From Thermanaerothrix sp. (GTDB lineage Bacteria; Synergistota; Synergistia; Synergistales; Synergistaceae), in NCBI GenBank assembly GCA_026417795.1, contig JAOACP010000001.1, positions 1 to 64,000 on the forward strand: a stretch of DNA of 64,000 nt, written 5' to 3'. How positions within the stretch are numbered: the stretch's first letter is position 1; each line of letters opens with the position of its first letter. The notes beneath the pieces are model-generated. The model was not told where the DNA came from and made no database searches. It saw only the letters and a list, made by a program, of their open reading frames with translations. Below, in pieces: positions 44,484 to 53,653 of this stretch. The position numbers and the translations under genes were made by a program.

Positions 44484-45851
44484 ATGCCTTCCAATCAATC
44501 TAAGCCCCATGGCTCGAAGATATCATCCCGCTATCGGTGCTCTTCCTGTGATTTCGTAAGCCTCACCATGGTTGGGCGATGCCCGTCCTGTGGCGCCTGG
44601 GGCACCATGGAGAAGGAGGACGTCCTGCCGATATCATCCGCGGCGGCGGAAGGGCCCCCTCCCGAGGCGGTGACGTTGGATCAGGTGATTCCTGAAAAGA
44701 GGATATTAAGCGGCCTGGAGGATCTGGACCTGGTCCTTGGCGGCGGGTGGCTTCCCGGCGGGGTGGTGCTGCTGGGCGGCGAACCGGGGGTTGGCAAATC
44801 CACGCTGCTTCTTCAATCCTGCGCTTCCGTAGCTTCCTCCGGCAGGCGGGTTTTGTACGTCTCCGGCGAGGAGACCGCCTCCCAGATAGCCATGAGGGCA
44901 AGGCGCCTCGGGCTTAAGGGGTCCGAAAACCTCAAGATTCTGGTATGTCAGGATGTCCTAAGGGCGGTAGCGGCGGCGGAGGATTTTGGATGCCAGTTCT
45001 TCGTACTGGACAGCGTACAGGCCCTAAGGCACCCGGAGGCTACCGGTTGGCCCGGTTCCCCAAACCAGGTGAGGGCGGTTGCGGAGAACGTGATCGGATT
45101 TGCCAAGCACTCGATGGCATCGGCGGTGATGATAGGCCACATAACCAAACAGGGTGCCATAGCGGGCCCCAAGGCGCTGGAGCACCTGGTGGATGTGGTG
45201 CTCCTGTTCTTCGGGGAGAGGTCGTCTAGAAACAGGCTGCTTAGGGCGGAGAAAAATCGTTTTGGCAGCACCGACGAGCTAGGCATATTTGAGATGGGAG
45301 AAGGGGGCTTGCGGGCGGTGTTGGATCCCAGCGCCCTCTTCTGGGGCGACGAGGACGGGGTTTCGGGGGTTGCCATGGGGGTTCCCATGGAGGGCTCAAG
45401 GCCCATACTATCGGAGATTCAGGCCCTGGTCTCCCAGTCCCCCTTTCCCTACCCCAAGCGGGCCTCAAAGGGGGTTGAGCTCAACAGGCTTCAGCTCATG
45501 CTGGCGGTTATGGAGAGGCGTTGCGGCATCTCCTTAAGGTCCAGCGACGTTTACCTTAACGTGGCGGGGGGGCTTACCCTGCAGGATCCCGCCGTTGACC
45601 TGGCGGTTTTCATGTCCTTGGTAAGCGCCGCAAAGGACGCGCCCCTTGACCTTAGGACCTGTTTTATAGGCGAGGTTGGCCTTGCCGGTGAGGTAAGGCC
45701 TGTGCCGAGGCTGGCGAACAGGATCAGGGAGGCGGAGCGTTTCGGGTGCAGCCGATTTTTCGTAAGTTACAAGGGAGCTCAGGAATTCAGGGTAGATGGT
45801 ATCATACCCGTAAGGAACGTAAGGGAAGCGGTGGATCTGGTGTTTCGGTGA
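44484..45851 (+). CDS. radA: DNA repair protein RadA
   Basis: This 455-residue protein has an N-terminal zinc finger (CSSCDF, CPSCGAWG) and a RecA-like core with Walker A GEPGVGKSTLL. The RadA-specific KNRFGSTDELG and a Lon-like C-terminal domain (YLNVAGGLTLQDPAVDLAVF, FIGEVGLAGEVRPVPRL) complete it. RadA helps branch migration in recombination. The start is ATG 44484 although the SD is distant; an in-frame TTG 44460 is possible. Confidence 0.96.
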   Translation: MPSNQSKPHGSKISSRYRCSSCDFVSLTMVGRCPSCGAWGTMEKEDVLPISSAAAEGPPPEAVTLDQVIPEKRILSGLEDLDLVLGGGWLPGGVVLLGGEPGVGKSTLLLQSCASVASSGRRVLYVSGEETASQIAMRARRLGLKGSENLKILVCQDVLRAVAAAEDFGCQFFVLDSVQALRHPEATGWPGSPNQVRAVAENVIGFAKHSMASAVMIGHITKQGAIAGPKALEHLVDVVLLFFGERSSRNRLLRAEKNRFGSTDELGIFEMGEGGLRAVLDPSALFWGDEDGVSGVAMGVPMEGSRPILSEIQALVSQSPFPYPKRASKGVELNRLQLMLAVMERRCGISLRSSDVYLNVAGGLTLQDPAVDLAVFMSLVSAAKDAPLDLRTCFIGEVGLAGEVRPVPRLANRIREAERFGCSRFFVSYKGAQEFRVDGIIPVRNVREAVDLVFR

Positions 45852-45897
45852 GGCGATATCAAATATCATTTTTTCGCTGATAGGGGGAGTGCGGTTC

Positions 45898-46224
45898 TTG
45901 GAGGCATTGCCTATGGGCTACCCTTGGTGGATGTGGCTTATCTTGGTTGGGGCGGTGGTTTTGGTGGCCATCCTTTCCGTAAGGGCCCTCCGTCAGAAGC
46001 CTTCCTTCGGCCTTGAGGGCATGGAGGGGGCTCAGGCGGTGGCCCTGACGGACCTTTCTCCCGGGGGCACCGTGTTCTGCCACGGGGAGATTTGGAAGGC
46101 CCGGTCCCTGGCGGGAAGGTTACCAAAGGGGGCTTCAGTGGTGGTTGAGAGGGTCGATGGCCTGGTGCTTTTGGTGCGCCCCATTGAAGAAGAGGGGGCG
46201 GAGGAGGAGAGGAGGGGGATTTAA
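45898..46224 (+). CDS. NfeD-like membrane protein
   Basis: This ~108-residue protein has one or two N-terminal membrane helices (about 10-32) and a small beta-barrel OB-like domain (AVALTDLSPGGTVFCHGEIW, then GASVVVERVDGLVLLVRP). This is the short NfeD form that pairs with slipin/stomatin, the next gene, which starts directly after the stop. The start could be GTG 45889, TTG 45898 or ATG 45913; spacing favours 45898. Confidence 0.83.
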   Translation: MEALPMGYPWWMWLILVGAVVLVAILSVRALRQKPSFGLEGMEGAQAVALTDLSPGGTVFCHGEIWKARSLAGRLPKGASVVVERVDGLVLLVRPIEEEGAEEERRGI

Positions 46225-47001
46225 ATGTTTGATTTGTTGTGGTTTATCCTGGACATGGGTGGGAGCATCTTTGGGCTGCTCTTCATCATTTTGGTTCTCA
46301 CCTCCTCGATAAAGGTGGTGCCGGAGTATCAGCGGGCGGTGGTGTTCCGTCTTGGTCGGCTCATAAAGGCAAAGGGGCCGGGGCTGATCGTGGTCATCCC
46401 CTTCATAGACCGGGTGATGAAGGTGGACCTTAGGGTGGTAACCTTGGACGTCCCGGTTCAGGAGGTCATAACCAAGGATAACGTCCCCATAAAGGTTAAC
46501 GCGGTGGTCTACTTCCGGGTCATGGACCCCTCCCGCTCGGTGGTTGAGGTGGAGAACCACATAATGGCCACCAGCCAGCTCTCTCAGACGACCTTGCGGT
46601 CCGTGATAGGTAGGTCCGAGCTGGATGAGGTGCTTTCCGCCAGGGACAAGATCAACATGGAGCTGCAGCAGATAATAGACGAGAGGACCGATCCGTGGGG
46701 AATAAAAGTGAGTGCCGTTGAGGTTAAGGAACTGGAGCTCCCAGAGGGCATGAAGAGGGCCATGGCGCGCCAGGCGGAGGCGGAGAGGGAGCGCCGCGCC
46801 AAGGTGATAGCCGCGGAAGGTGAGCTCCAGGCCGCCAGGGCGCTCTCTGAGGCCGCAGGGGTCATGGAGAGCTCCCCCATAACGCTCCAGCTCAGGTACC
46901 TTCAGACCCTGAGGGAGGTGGCCAGCGAGAAGAACTCCACCACCCTGTTCCCCCTCCCCATCGACCTTATAAGGCCTTTCCTGGAGAAGAAGGGGTCCTG
47001 A
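46225..47001 (+). CDS. Slipin (stomatin/prohibitin family)
   Basis: The 258-residue protein has an N-terminal membrane helix (about 10-30) and an SPFH domain with [34 protein letters not shown] and [16 protein letters not shown] helical tail ([20 protein letters not shown]) follows. With NfeD it is expected to form membrane microdomain scaffolds. Directly adjacent to the NfeD gene, as is common. Confidence 0.93.
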   Translation: MFDLLWFILDMGGSIFGLLFIILVLTSSIKVVPEYQRAVVFRLGRLIKAKGPGLIVVIPFIDRVMKVDLRVVTLDVPVQEVITKDNVPIKVNAVVYFRVMDPSRSVVEVENHIMATSQLSQTTLRSVIGRSELDEVLSARDKINMELQQIIDERTDPWGIKVSAVEVKELELPEGMKRAMARQAEAERERRAKVIAAEGELQAARALSEAAGVMESSPITLQLRYLQTLREVASEKNSTTLFPLPIDLIRPFLEKKGS

Positions 47002-47041
47002 AGCCGAGAAGCAGCTTAAGAATCGCAGGTTTAGCCTGTCC

Positions 47042-47067
47042 CGGAGGGGCCTTAGCCCCTCCGTTTT
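47042..47067 (+). terminator. Rho-independent terminator after slipin gene
   Basis: A 9-bp stem (47042-47050 with 47055-47063), loop CTTA, then TTTT. The last T's overlap the -35 box of the leuS promoter. Confidence 0.88.
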
Positions 47068-47094
47068 GCTATAGCCCCGTTGGGTGGTTATAAT
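47066..47094 (+). promoter_or_regulatory. Sigma-70 promoter for leuS-holA
   Basis: TTGCTA (47066-47071), 17-bp spacer, TATAAT (47089-47094). The leader is ~40 nt with no T-box. It excludes the in-frame starts at 47084 and 47093, which lie inside or beside the promoter. Confidence 0.82.
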
Positions 47095-47143
47095 GTGGCC
47101 CATTACGGATGAAGCAAAGTCTACGGTCATGGAGGCGAGGGGT

Positions 47144-49633
47144 ATGGCTTACGATTTTGGCACCATAGAGCCCAAGTGGCAGAAGGCGTGGGAGGAGAGC
47201 GGTGCTTTTCACGTTGAGACCGGAGGGGATAAGCCGAAGTTCTACTGTCTTGAGATGTTCCCCTATCCAAGCGGGGCCCTTCACATGGGACACCTTAGGA
47301 ACTACTCCATAGGGGACCTGATGGCCCGGTTCCTCAGGATGAGAGGCTATAACGTGCTGTATCCCATAGGATTCGACGCCTTCGGCCTCCCGGCGGAGAA
47401 CGCGGCCCTTAAGTTCGGAGTTCAGCCTGCGGATTGGACCTGGAAGAACATAGAGCATATGACCAGCCAGCTGAAGCGGATGGGATGCAGCTATGACTGG
47501 CGCAGGCGGGTGGAGACCTGCAACTCTGACTATTACCGTTGGACCCAGTGGCTTTTCCTTCAGTTCTTCAAGAAGGGGCTTGCCTACCGAAAGGAGGCCC
47601 CGGTGAACTGGTGCGAGTCATGCAAGACCGTTCTGGCCAACGAGCAGGTGGTGGACGGAGGGCACTGTTGGCGGTGCGGAACTACGGTCACCAAGAGAAA
47701 CCTGAAGCAGTGGTTCTTGAGGATAACCGACTATGCCCAGGAGCTGCTGGATTGTCTTGACTCCCTTACCGGTTGGCCGGAGAGGGTTCGGATGATGCAG
47801 CGAAATTGGATAGGCAGGTCCGAAGGGGTTCGTCTGAGCTTCAAGGTTGATGGCACGGACCTTGAGATAGAGGCCTTTACCACCCGGATAGATACCATCT
47901 ATGGGGTCACCTTTGTGGCTTTGGCGGCGGAAAACCCGCTGGTAAGACGCCTTGCGGAGCTGTCCCCCAAGGGGCAGGAGATACTGGACTTTGCGGCTAA
48001 GGTAATGCGCCAGAGCGAGATAGAGAGGAGCTCCGTGGGGGCCGAGAAGGAAGGTTTCGACACCGGGTTCTTCGCCGTGAGCCCCGTTGACGGCCGCAGG
48101 ATACCCATATGGATAGCCAACTACATCCTCATGGACTACGGGACCGGGGCGATCATGGGGGTTCCCGCCCATGACCAGAGGGATTTTGAGTTCGCCAGGA
48201 AGTACGGGATTAAGGTCATAACGGTTATAAGGCCGGTGGACGGTCAGATCCCCGACGGAAACTCCATGGAGTCCGCCTTCGAGGACGATGGCATCCAGTG
48301 CAACTCCGGTGAGTTCGACGGTCTTCCTACCAGGGAGGCCATTCCAAGGATGGCCCAGTGGTTTGAGGATAAGGGATGGGGACGCAGGGAGGTCAACTAC
48401 CGTTTGAGGGATTGGCTCATATCCCGCCAGCGTTACTGGGGAGCCCCCATACCGGTGGTCTATTGTGAGCATTGTGGAATAGTCCCCGTGCCGGAGGAGG
48501 AGTTGCCAGTCACCCTTCCCATGGACGTAACGGTTCTGGAGGGAGGTGGTTCCCCGTTGCCAGAGGCCGCCCATTGGGTCAACACCAAGTGCCCCTCCTG
48601 CGGAGGACCTGCCAGACGCGAGACCGATACCATGGACACGTTCATATGCTCATCCTGGTACTTCCTCCGCTACACTTCCCCCTGGAGCGACGATGCCCCC
48701 TTTAGGATGGAGGACGTTTCCTACTGGATGCCGGTTGATCAATATATAGGTGGCATAGAGCACGCGTGCTTGCACCTCATATATGCAAGGTTCTTCACCA
48801 AGGTCTGCTCGGACCTCGGACTCTTGCCGCCCAGGGTGAGGGAGCCCTTTACCAACCTTCTGACCCAGGGAATGGTCATAAAGGACGGATCCAAGATGTC
48901 CAAGTCGAAGGGCAACGTGGTGGATCCCGACGAGATAATAAGGCGTTACGGGGCGGATACTGCAAGGCTCTTCATCCTCTTTGCCGCTCCTCCGGAGAAG
49001 GACCTCGACTGGTCCGACAAGGGAGTGGAAGGAGCTCACCGTTTCCTCGGCAGGGTCTTCCGCCTTGTGGAGGACAACCTGGAGGAGCTGAAGGCCGCGC
49101 CTAAACCTATGGAAGTGGGCTCCATAGAGGATAAGGCCGTGAGGGATCTTAAGCGCCTGATCCACAGGACGGTGGAGAAGGTTACAAGGGACATAGAGAC
49201 CGAGAAACAGTTTAACACTGCGGTGGCAAGCCTTATGGAGCTGAGCAACGCGTTAGGATCTCTTAAGTCCCGTACACCGGAGGCCAGGAGCGTTTTCAGG
49301 GAAGGGGTTGAGTCCCTCTTGCTCTGCCTTGCCCCGTTTACACCCCACATATGCGAGGAGCTTTGGGGGATGATGGGCAATGGGGGGATGATATCCTTAG
49401 CCCCATGGCCCGAGGTTGACGAGGAATGTTTGAAACTTGAGGACGTCACCGTGGTGTTCCAGGTTAACGGAAAGGTTAGGGAGGGGATCATAGTTCCAGC
49501 TGGCCTTTCCAGGGAGGAGCTCCAGCGGGTCGTTATGGACGACCCGAGGGTGGTCAAGCGGCTGGAGGGCAAGGAGGTAGTGAAGGTAATAGCGGTGCCG
49601 GATAAGCTGGTCAATGTGGTGGTGAAGCCCTAG
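47144..49633 (+). CDS. leuS: Leucyl-tRNA synthetase
   Basis: This 829-residue class I synthetase has MFPYPSGALHMGHLRNYSIG with the HIGH-like motif HMGH and an editing domain. The KMSKS motif is in DGSKMSKSKGNVVDPDEII, and the C-terminal region is FQVNGKVREGIIVPAGLS. It charges tRNA-Leu and edits mischarged products. ATG 47144 follows GGAGGCGAGG and is placed after the promoter at 47066-47094. Confidence 0.97.
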   Translation: MAYDFGTIEPKWQKAWEESGAFHVETGGDKPKFYCLEMFPYPSGALHMGHLRNYSIGDLMARFLRMRGYNVLYPIGFDAFGLPAENAALKFGVQPADWTWKNIEHMTSQLKRMGCSYDWRRRVETCNSDYYRWTQWLFLQFFKKGLAYRKEAPVNWCESCKTVLANEQVVDGGHCWRCGTTVTKRNLKQWFLRITDYAQELLDCLDSLTGWPERVRMMQRNWIGRSEGVRLSFKVDGTDLEIEAFTTRIDTIYGVTFVALAAENPLVRRLAELSPKGQEILDFAAKVMRQSEIERSSVGAEKEGFDTGFFAVSPVDGRRIPIWIANYILMDYGTGAIMGVPAHDQRDFEFARKYGIKVITVIRPVDGQIPDGNSMESAFEDDGIQCNSGEFDGLPTREAIPRMAQWFEDKGWGRREVNYRLRDWLISRQRYWGAPIPVVYCEHCGIVPVPEEELPVTLPMDVTVLEGGGSPLPEAAHWVNTKCPSCGGPARRETDTMDTFICSSWYFLRYTSPWSDDAPFRMEDVSYWMPVDQYIGGIEHACLHLIYARFFTKVCSDLGLLPPRVREPFTNLLTQGMVIKDGSKMSKSKGNVVDPDEIIRRYGADTARLFILFAAPPEKDLDWSDKGVEGAHRFLGRVFRLVEDNLEELKAAPKPMEVGSIEDKAVRDLKRLIHRTVEKVTRDIETEKQFNTAVASLMELSNALGSLKSRTPEARSVFREGVESLLLCLAPFTPHICEELWGMMGNGGMISLAPWPEVDEECLKLEDVTVVFQVNGKVREGIIVPAGLSREELQRVVMDDPRVVKRLEGKEVVKVIAVPDKLVNVVVKP

Positions 49634-50550
49634 TGCCCCACCTGGTCATATTGGCGGGGGAGCCCTCCTCTTGGCGGGGGCTCCTCAGCACCGCTGCCCA
49701 AAAAATGGGCTTTTCAACCTCCGATGTGATACGAAGAAGCTGTGAGAGCTGGGCTGAGGTGTTGGCGGATAGCGCATCCGGAGGGCTATTCTCTGAGAGG
49801 TCCTTCTCCCTTGTGGAGGCGGGAAGGGATCTCGGCCCCTTCCCGGAGCCGTTGTTGCCCCTACTGGAGGGGCCGGACGCTTTGGGGGTGGTCCTTGTAA
49901 CCGCGGAGCAGGTCCCCAAGGGGCTGGAAGAGCTGGTGTCCCGCGGTTCTAAGAAGGTGTCCTTATACTTGGATCAGCCCATCCCCAGGTTCGGTGCGGA
50001 GAGGCTCCGATGGATCTACGACAGGGCCAAGATGGAAGGGCTTGTGATGACCAGGGATGCCTTGGCGTTCATATCCGAGTCATTCGAGGACCGGGAGGAG
50101 ATATGCGGGGAGCTGAGAAAGCTATCGCTGCTTGGGCGGGAGGTTTCCCTTGAGGACGTGGCGGCCCTCTGCGTGGGGGATGGACAGAGGCGGCTGGTGT
50201 CCTTCCTGGACGACCTGTGTCTTGGAAGGCGTTTGCAGGCCATAGGGGGGCTTGAATTTCTCAAGCGCCGAGATGACCTGTTGCCGGTGATAACCGCCCT
50301 TCATAACAGGTTTCGACTGGCCTTTTACGTCGCCCGTTTTGGTGAAAGGTGGGTCCAGGGGGCTTTGTCCCCCAGACCCTACGCGCTCAAGATGGCGGTT
50401 AAGGCCTCCCAGATCTATGTCAAAGGGGCCTTGGCCCGTTTCCTGAGAGATGTCATAGAGGTCAATTTGATGGAGAAGATGGGTCTGGGCTCCGGATGGG
50501 CCCGGCTTGATCTTGCGGTGTTTCTTCTTTTGGAGGGCACGAAACGCTGA
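49633..50550 (+). CDS. holA: DNA polymerase III delta subunit
   Basis: This 305-residue protein follows the HolA pattern in outline: an N-terminal nucleotide-binding-like domain without a functional Walker A, a middle helical domain (EEICGELRKLSLLGREVSLE) and a C-terminal collar domain (ALHNRFRLAFYVARFGERWV). It loads the beta clamp. GTG overlaps the leuS stop by one base. holA next to rpsT is a common order. Confidence 0.85.
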   Translation: MPHLVILAGEPSSWRGLLSTAAQKMGFSTSDVIRRSCESWAEVLADSASGGLFSERSFSLVEAGRDLGPFPEPLLPLLEGPDALGVVLVTAEQVPKGLEELVSRGSKKVSLYLDQPIPRFGAERLRWIYDRAKMEGLVMTRDALAFISESFEDREEICGELRKLSLLGREVSLEDVAALCVGDGQRRLVSFLDDLCLGRRLQAIGGLEFLKRRDDLLPVITALHNRFRLAFYVARFGERWVQGALSPRPYALKMAVKASQIYVKGALARFLRDVIEVNLMEKMGLGSGWARLDLAVFLLLEGTKR

Positions 50551-50585
50551 AGGGTATGTTACATGCATTAGCGTCGTGGTAGGAT

Positions 50586-50635
50586 GCAAAAAAGGTCCCC
50601 AGGCTTCCGGCGGAGGCTCTAAGGGGACCTTGTTT
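50586..50635. terminator. Bidirectional terminator between holA and rpsT
   Basis: A 9-bp stem AAGGTCCCC (50592-50600) with GGGGACCTT (50623-50631) has partial internal pairing. GTTTT follows on the plus strand; on the minus strand TTTTTTT follows, giving strong termination of rpsT. Confidence 0.88.
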
Positions 50636-50670
50636 TGGCGGTATTGAGAGGTGCCCGGTTTTACGCGTCG

Positions 50671-50949
50671 CTAGGCCTGGGCGCCCTTGAGCAGGGCGTG
50701 TACCTTGGCGGCGACGCCCGACTTCCGCCGGGCCGCGGTGTTCCGGTGGATGACCCCCTTCACCACCGCCTTGTCCAAGACGCACTGAGCCTCGTTCAGG
50801 CGCTTCTGGGCCATCTCCACGTCCTTCTCGTTAACCGCCTCAAGGACCTTCTTGATGGCGTTCTTGCAGCGAGTCTTCCAGAAACGGTTGTAGAGCCTGT
50901 TCCTCTCGGCCACCAGAACCCTCTTGGCTGCGGACTTCTTGTTCGGCAC
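50671..50949 (-). CDS. rpsT: 30S ribosomal protein S20
   Basis: The 92-residue basic helical protein begins PNKKSAAKRVLVAERNRLYN and continues KGVIHRNTAARRKSG, the S20 signature. GTG 50949 is preceded by AAAAGGAGGTG; the longer frame from 50979 overlaps the SD. S20 binds 16S rRNA early in assembly. Divergent from rpmH. Confidence 0.95.
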   Translation of the reverse strand: MPNKKSAAKRVLVAERNRLYNRFWKTRCKNAIKKVLEAVNEKDVEMAQKRLNEAQCVLDKAVVKGVIHRNTAARRKSGVAAKVHALLKGAQA

Positions 50950-50981
50950 TGCCGTCACCTCCTTTTTTTCAAACGACAAGC

Positions 50982-51011
50982 ATCATATCACAATAATCCT
51001 ACCAAGGGCAA
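50982..51011 (-). promoter_or_regulatory. Candidate promoter for rpsT
   Basis: On the minus strand, TTGCCC (51011-51006), 18-bp spacer and TATGAT (50987-50982). Confidence 0.6.
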
Positions 51012-51026
51012 CCTTAGAGGCCATTA

Positions 51027-51055
51027 TTGCCCCCACGGCGCGGCTGTGTTATAGT
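51027..51055 (+). promoter_or_regulatory. Candidate promoter for rpmH-rnpA-yidD-yidC-jag
   Basis: TTGCCC (51027-51032), 17-bp spacer, TATAGT (51050-51055). The leader of ~55 nt ends with CGGGGGGGTG as SD before rpmH. Confidence 0.65.
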
Positions 51056-51116
51056 ACCGAAGCATGCCTTGAAGAGGCTTTAGGGCCCACCAAGACCAAA
51101 CGGGGGGGTGTAGACA

Positions 51117-51251
51117 TTGAAGCGCACTTATCAGCCGCATAACACGCCCAGGAAGCGCAGCATGGGTTTCTTGGTGCGCTCCGCTTCCGCCAGCGGTCGC
51201 CGCGTTCTTCGCAACAGGCGCCGCAAGGGTCGCAAGCGTCTGGCCGTCTAA
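51117..51251 (+). CDS. rpmH: 50S ribosomal protein L34
   Basis: The 44-residue highly basic product starts [20 protein letters not shown] and ends [13 protein letters not shown], the full L34 pattern. The TTG start is preceded by GGGGGGGTG. It is followed six bases later by rnpA, the conserved arrangement. Confidence 0.97.
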   Translation: MKRTYQPHNTPRKRSMGFLVRSASASGRRVLRNRRRKGRKRLAV

Positions 51252-51256
51252 GGGCC

Positions 51257-51685
51257 GTGTCGGGTAGGGGTTTATGTCCCGGCAGGCCGAGGGGGCTGTT
51301 CTCCTTTCCGAGGGAGCTTCGCCTTAAGAGCGGATGGGAGTTCGACTTCGTGTTCCGCACCGGCCGCCGGTCATGCGGCGAGCTGGTGCGGCTGTTCTTC
51401 GTGGATTCGCCGGATGGAACCTTGAAGGTGGGGGTCACGGTAGGGAAGCGGGTGGCCAAGGCTGCCAAACGGGTTCGAGGGCGCCGCTGCGCCAGGGAAG
51501 CCTTAAGACGCCTACTTCCGTGGACGAAGAAAGGGGTTTGGCTTGCGGTATCTCTCAGGGAGAAGGCCCTCGGCGTCACAGCCAGGGACATCTATCGGGA
51601 ACTGGCCTTGCTCATGGAGAGGAACGGCCTCATGTCGGATCAGTGGCCTGGTGGGGATTGGGAGGTGGACCGGGGGGATCTATAA
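51257..51685 (+). CDS. rnpA: Ribonuclease P protein component
   Basis: The 142-residue product has the RnpA core: [40 protein letters not shown] and the RNR-like motif [18 protein letters not shown]. It helps the RNase P RNA process tRNA 5' ends. GTG 51257 gives a ~17-residue N-terminal extension, so the true start may lie further in. The end overlaps the probable yidD start. Confidence 0.93.
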   Translation: MSGRGLCPGRPRGLFSFPRELRLKSGWEFDFVFRTGRRSCGELVRLFFVDSPDGTLKVGVTVGKRVAKAAKRVRGRRCAREALRRLLPWTKKGVWLAVSLREKALGVTARDIYRELALLMERNGLMSDQWPGGDWEVDRGDL

Positions 51686-51920
51686 CCCGCTGGTCCTCCT
51701 CTGCTTGTTGTTCATAAGGATATACCAGGCATTCATATCGCCTTTGTTGGGTAAAAACTGCCGCTTTTATCCTACTTGCTCCCAGTATGCGTATGAGGCG
51801 TTGCTGCGGTTTGGACTCATGAGGGGGATGTGGCTTGCGGTAATACGTATCCTCCGCTGCGGTCCCTGGCATCCTGGGGGGTACGATCCGGTCCCGTCAA
51901 AGAAGTGGCGGACTTTTTAG
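51651..51920 (+). CDS. yidD: YidD membrane protein insertion efficiency factor
   Basis: The frame encodes the YidD pattern [56 protein letters not shown]. YidD is a small membrane-associated helper of YidC. The start is uncertain: GTG 51651 is the nearest canonical codon. The GGGGGGATC at 51672-51680 suggests a non-canonical start such as CTG 51690. It lies in the conserved rnpA-yidD-yidC order. Confidence 0.9.
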   Translation: MGIGRWTGGIYNPLVLLCLLFIRIYQAFISPLLGKNCRFYPTCSQYAYEALLRFGLMRGMWLAVIRILRCGPWHPGGYDPVPSKKWRTF

Positions 51921-52011
51921 GCTGTAGCCCTTGGCCCCATTGGGCGCCATTTGGTTTTGGTATAAGGATATGGAGACTTAAAATAAAGACACCTTAAGGA
52001 GGCTGAGACGA

Positions 52012-52815
52012 GTGGGTTCCCTCTGGAATGCCGCGGGTGATTTGATGTTGGCCACCCTGAACTTCTTCTACTCCATAACACGTTCCTACGGGCTGTCCAT
52101 AATACTTCTCACCGTTGTGGTGAGGATACTTTTGCACCCCCTCTCCCATAAGCAGATGGTGAGCATGCAGAGGATGCAGAAGATACAGCCTAGGCTTAAG
52201 GTGATACAGGAGAAGTATGCCAACGATAAGGAAAAGATGAATCAGGAGATGATGCGGCTCTATAAGGAGCATGGGGTTAACCCTGCCGCAGGATGCCTCC
52301 CGCTTCTGGTTCAGTTGCCTATCTTCATCTTGCTTTATCGGGTTCTCATGAACTACGACTTCTCCAACACCTCTTTCCTGGGGGTGCCATTGAGCACATC
52401 CACGCTTGGGGCTTTGGGGGCTGCCCTTGGTATGGGAACTTCTAAACCTACGTTTACCGCGGTCTTAGGGTCTGTGATATCTAATCCCGCCGGCCTTGCC
52501 AGGGTTGACCTTTATGGAGCGTCTGTGCTCCTCATAGCGGTGGTGGGTTTCCTTACCTGGTACCAGCAGAAGATGAGCTCCGGCAACAATCCGCAGATGG
52601 CCTTCATGAACTGGTTCATGCCGCTCTTCATGTCCTTTATATGCTTGAGCCTTCCCGGGGGAGTCATGATCTACTGGGGCGCTTCTTCCCTTATAAGCGT
52701 GGCTCAGCAAAAATGGGTTCTCATGAGAACAGAGGAGGAGATGAAGGTAAAGCCGGTGCTTCACAAGAACAAGCCGGACCATAGGGAGGATCATGGGGTG
52801 GAAGGGCAGGATTAG
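52012..52815 (+). CDS. yidC: Membrane protein insertase YidC
   Basis: The 267-residue protein is the short form without the large periplasmic domain. It has an early helix, SYGLSIILLTVVVRILLHPL with the conserved hydrophilic-groove Arg, a cytoplasmic helical hairpin (KMNQEMMRLYKEHGVNP), AAGCLPLLVQLPIFILLYRV and three further helices. YidC inserts membrane proteins and helps SecYEG. GTG follows AAGGAGG. Confidence 0.96.
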   Translation: MGSLWNAAGDLMLATLNFFYSITRSYGLSIILLTVVVRILLHPLSHKQMVSMQRMQKIQPRLKVIQEKYANDKEKMNQEMMRLYKEHGVNPAAGCLPLLVQLPIFILLYRVLMNYDFSNTSFLGVPLSTSTLGALGAALGMGTSKPTFTAVLGSVISNPAGLARVDLYGASVLLIAVVGFLTWYQQKMSSGNNPQMAFMNWFMPLFMSFICLSLPGGVMIYWGASSLISVAQQKWVLMRTEEEMKVKPVLHKNKPDHREDHGVEGQD

Positions 52816-52891
52816 AGCTATGTCTTTTCAAGGGCTGGGCCTTTGTTAGGCGGCTTGTTGGTGGCTCTTTTGAATGGTGAGGTGATCTCTT

Positions 52892-53563
52892 GTGAGCCTG
52901 GATTTGGAGGGTTCCTTGCTGGTGGAGGCCTCGTCGACCGAGGAGGCCAGGATGCAGGGGGCAGTGAGGTTGGGGCTGGACCCGTCGGATCTGGATGTGG
53001 AAGTGGTTGGAGAGGAGAAGCGTCTTTTCGGACTTTTGGGCAGGAAGCTTAAGATAAAGGTGGCGCCCAGGGGACCGTTGGAGCTCCTTAAGGTTAGGCG
53101 CTGCGCTTTGGACATGTTGGCTCGCATGAACCTGGATATAAAGGCCTCGATATCGGAAGAAGGGCTCGTGAACTTAGAGGGACCCGATTCGGGGATAATC
53201 ATAGGCCGCTACGGAGAGACCCTTAGGGCTTTGGAGCATCTTTGCAACCTAATGGTGAACAACCAACCGGGCTCGCCTAGGGTGAGGTTCGATTGTGGCG
53301 GATATCGGGAGAAGAGGGAGGCCAACCTGGTCCGGCTTGCCAAATCCGCTGCCGTCAGTGCCATGAGACGGGGCAGGCCGGTGAGCCTTGAGCCCATGTC
53401 CAGCTGGGAACGGCGGGTTATTCACGTGGCACTGAAGGATAACGACCAGGTGGAAACCAAGTCGGTAGGTGAGGAACCGTTTCGGAAGGTTGTGGTGTGG
53501 CCCAGGCGTTCGCAGAGAAGTGGCGCCTTTGGCGCGGGAAGGCCCCGCAGGGACGGCAACTAG
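52892..53563 (+). CDS. jag: Jag/KhpB RNA-binding protein
   Basis: The 223-residue protein has an N-terminal Jag domain (VEASSTEEARMQGAVRLGLD, then LFGLLGRKLKIK), a KH domain (SGIIIGRYGETLRALEHLCN) and an R3H domain (ANLVRLAKSAAVSAMRRGRP, ending in the PMSSWERRVIH region). KhpB binds many mRNAs and small RNAs. It follows yidC, as usual. trmE does not follow, unlike many genomes. Confidence 0.93.
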   Translation: MSLDLEGSLLVEASSTEEARMQGAVRLGLDPSDLDVEVVGEEKRLFGLLGRKLKIKVAPRGPLELLKVRRCALDMLARMNLDIKASISEEGLVNLEGPDSGIIIGRYGETLRALEHLCNLMVNNQPGSPRVRFDCGGYREKREANLVRLAKSAAVSAMRRGRPVSLEPMSSWERRVIHVALKDNDQVETKSVGEEPFRKVVVWPRRSQRSGAFGAGRPRRDGN

Positions 53564-53587
53564 AATACCTTTTTTATGGCTGAGTGT

Positions 53588-53628
53588 GACTAAGGCCCGG
53601 GGGTTTCCCAGGCCTTAGTCGTGTTTTT
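53588..53628 (+). terminator. Rho-independent terminator after jag
   Basis: A 10-bp stem (53588-53597 with 53611-53620), inner GGG/CCC pairing, then GTGTTTTT. It ends the rpmH operon against the convergent pxp operon. Confidence 0.9.
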
Positions 53629-53653
53629 AGAGTTTTTAGGTTTGCTTGGGCGA

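Noticed and set aside
45798-45808. GGTATCATACC inside radA, equal to the core of the 39821 palindrome
   Set aside because: It lies within coding sequence, lacks the outer arms and is short enough to arise by chance.
50950-51116. Replication origin beside rpmH
   Set aside because: The rpmH-rnpA-yidC block is often near oriC, but no dnaA gene, DnaA-box cluster or AT-rich unwinding element is visible here.
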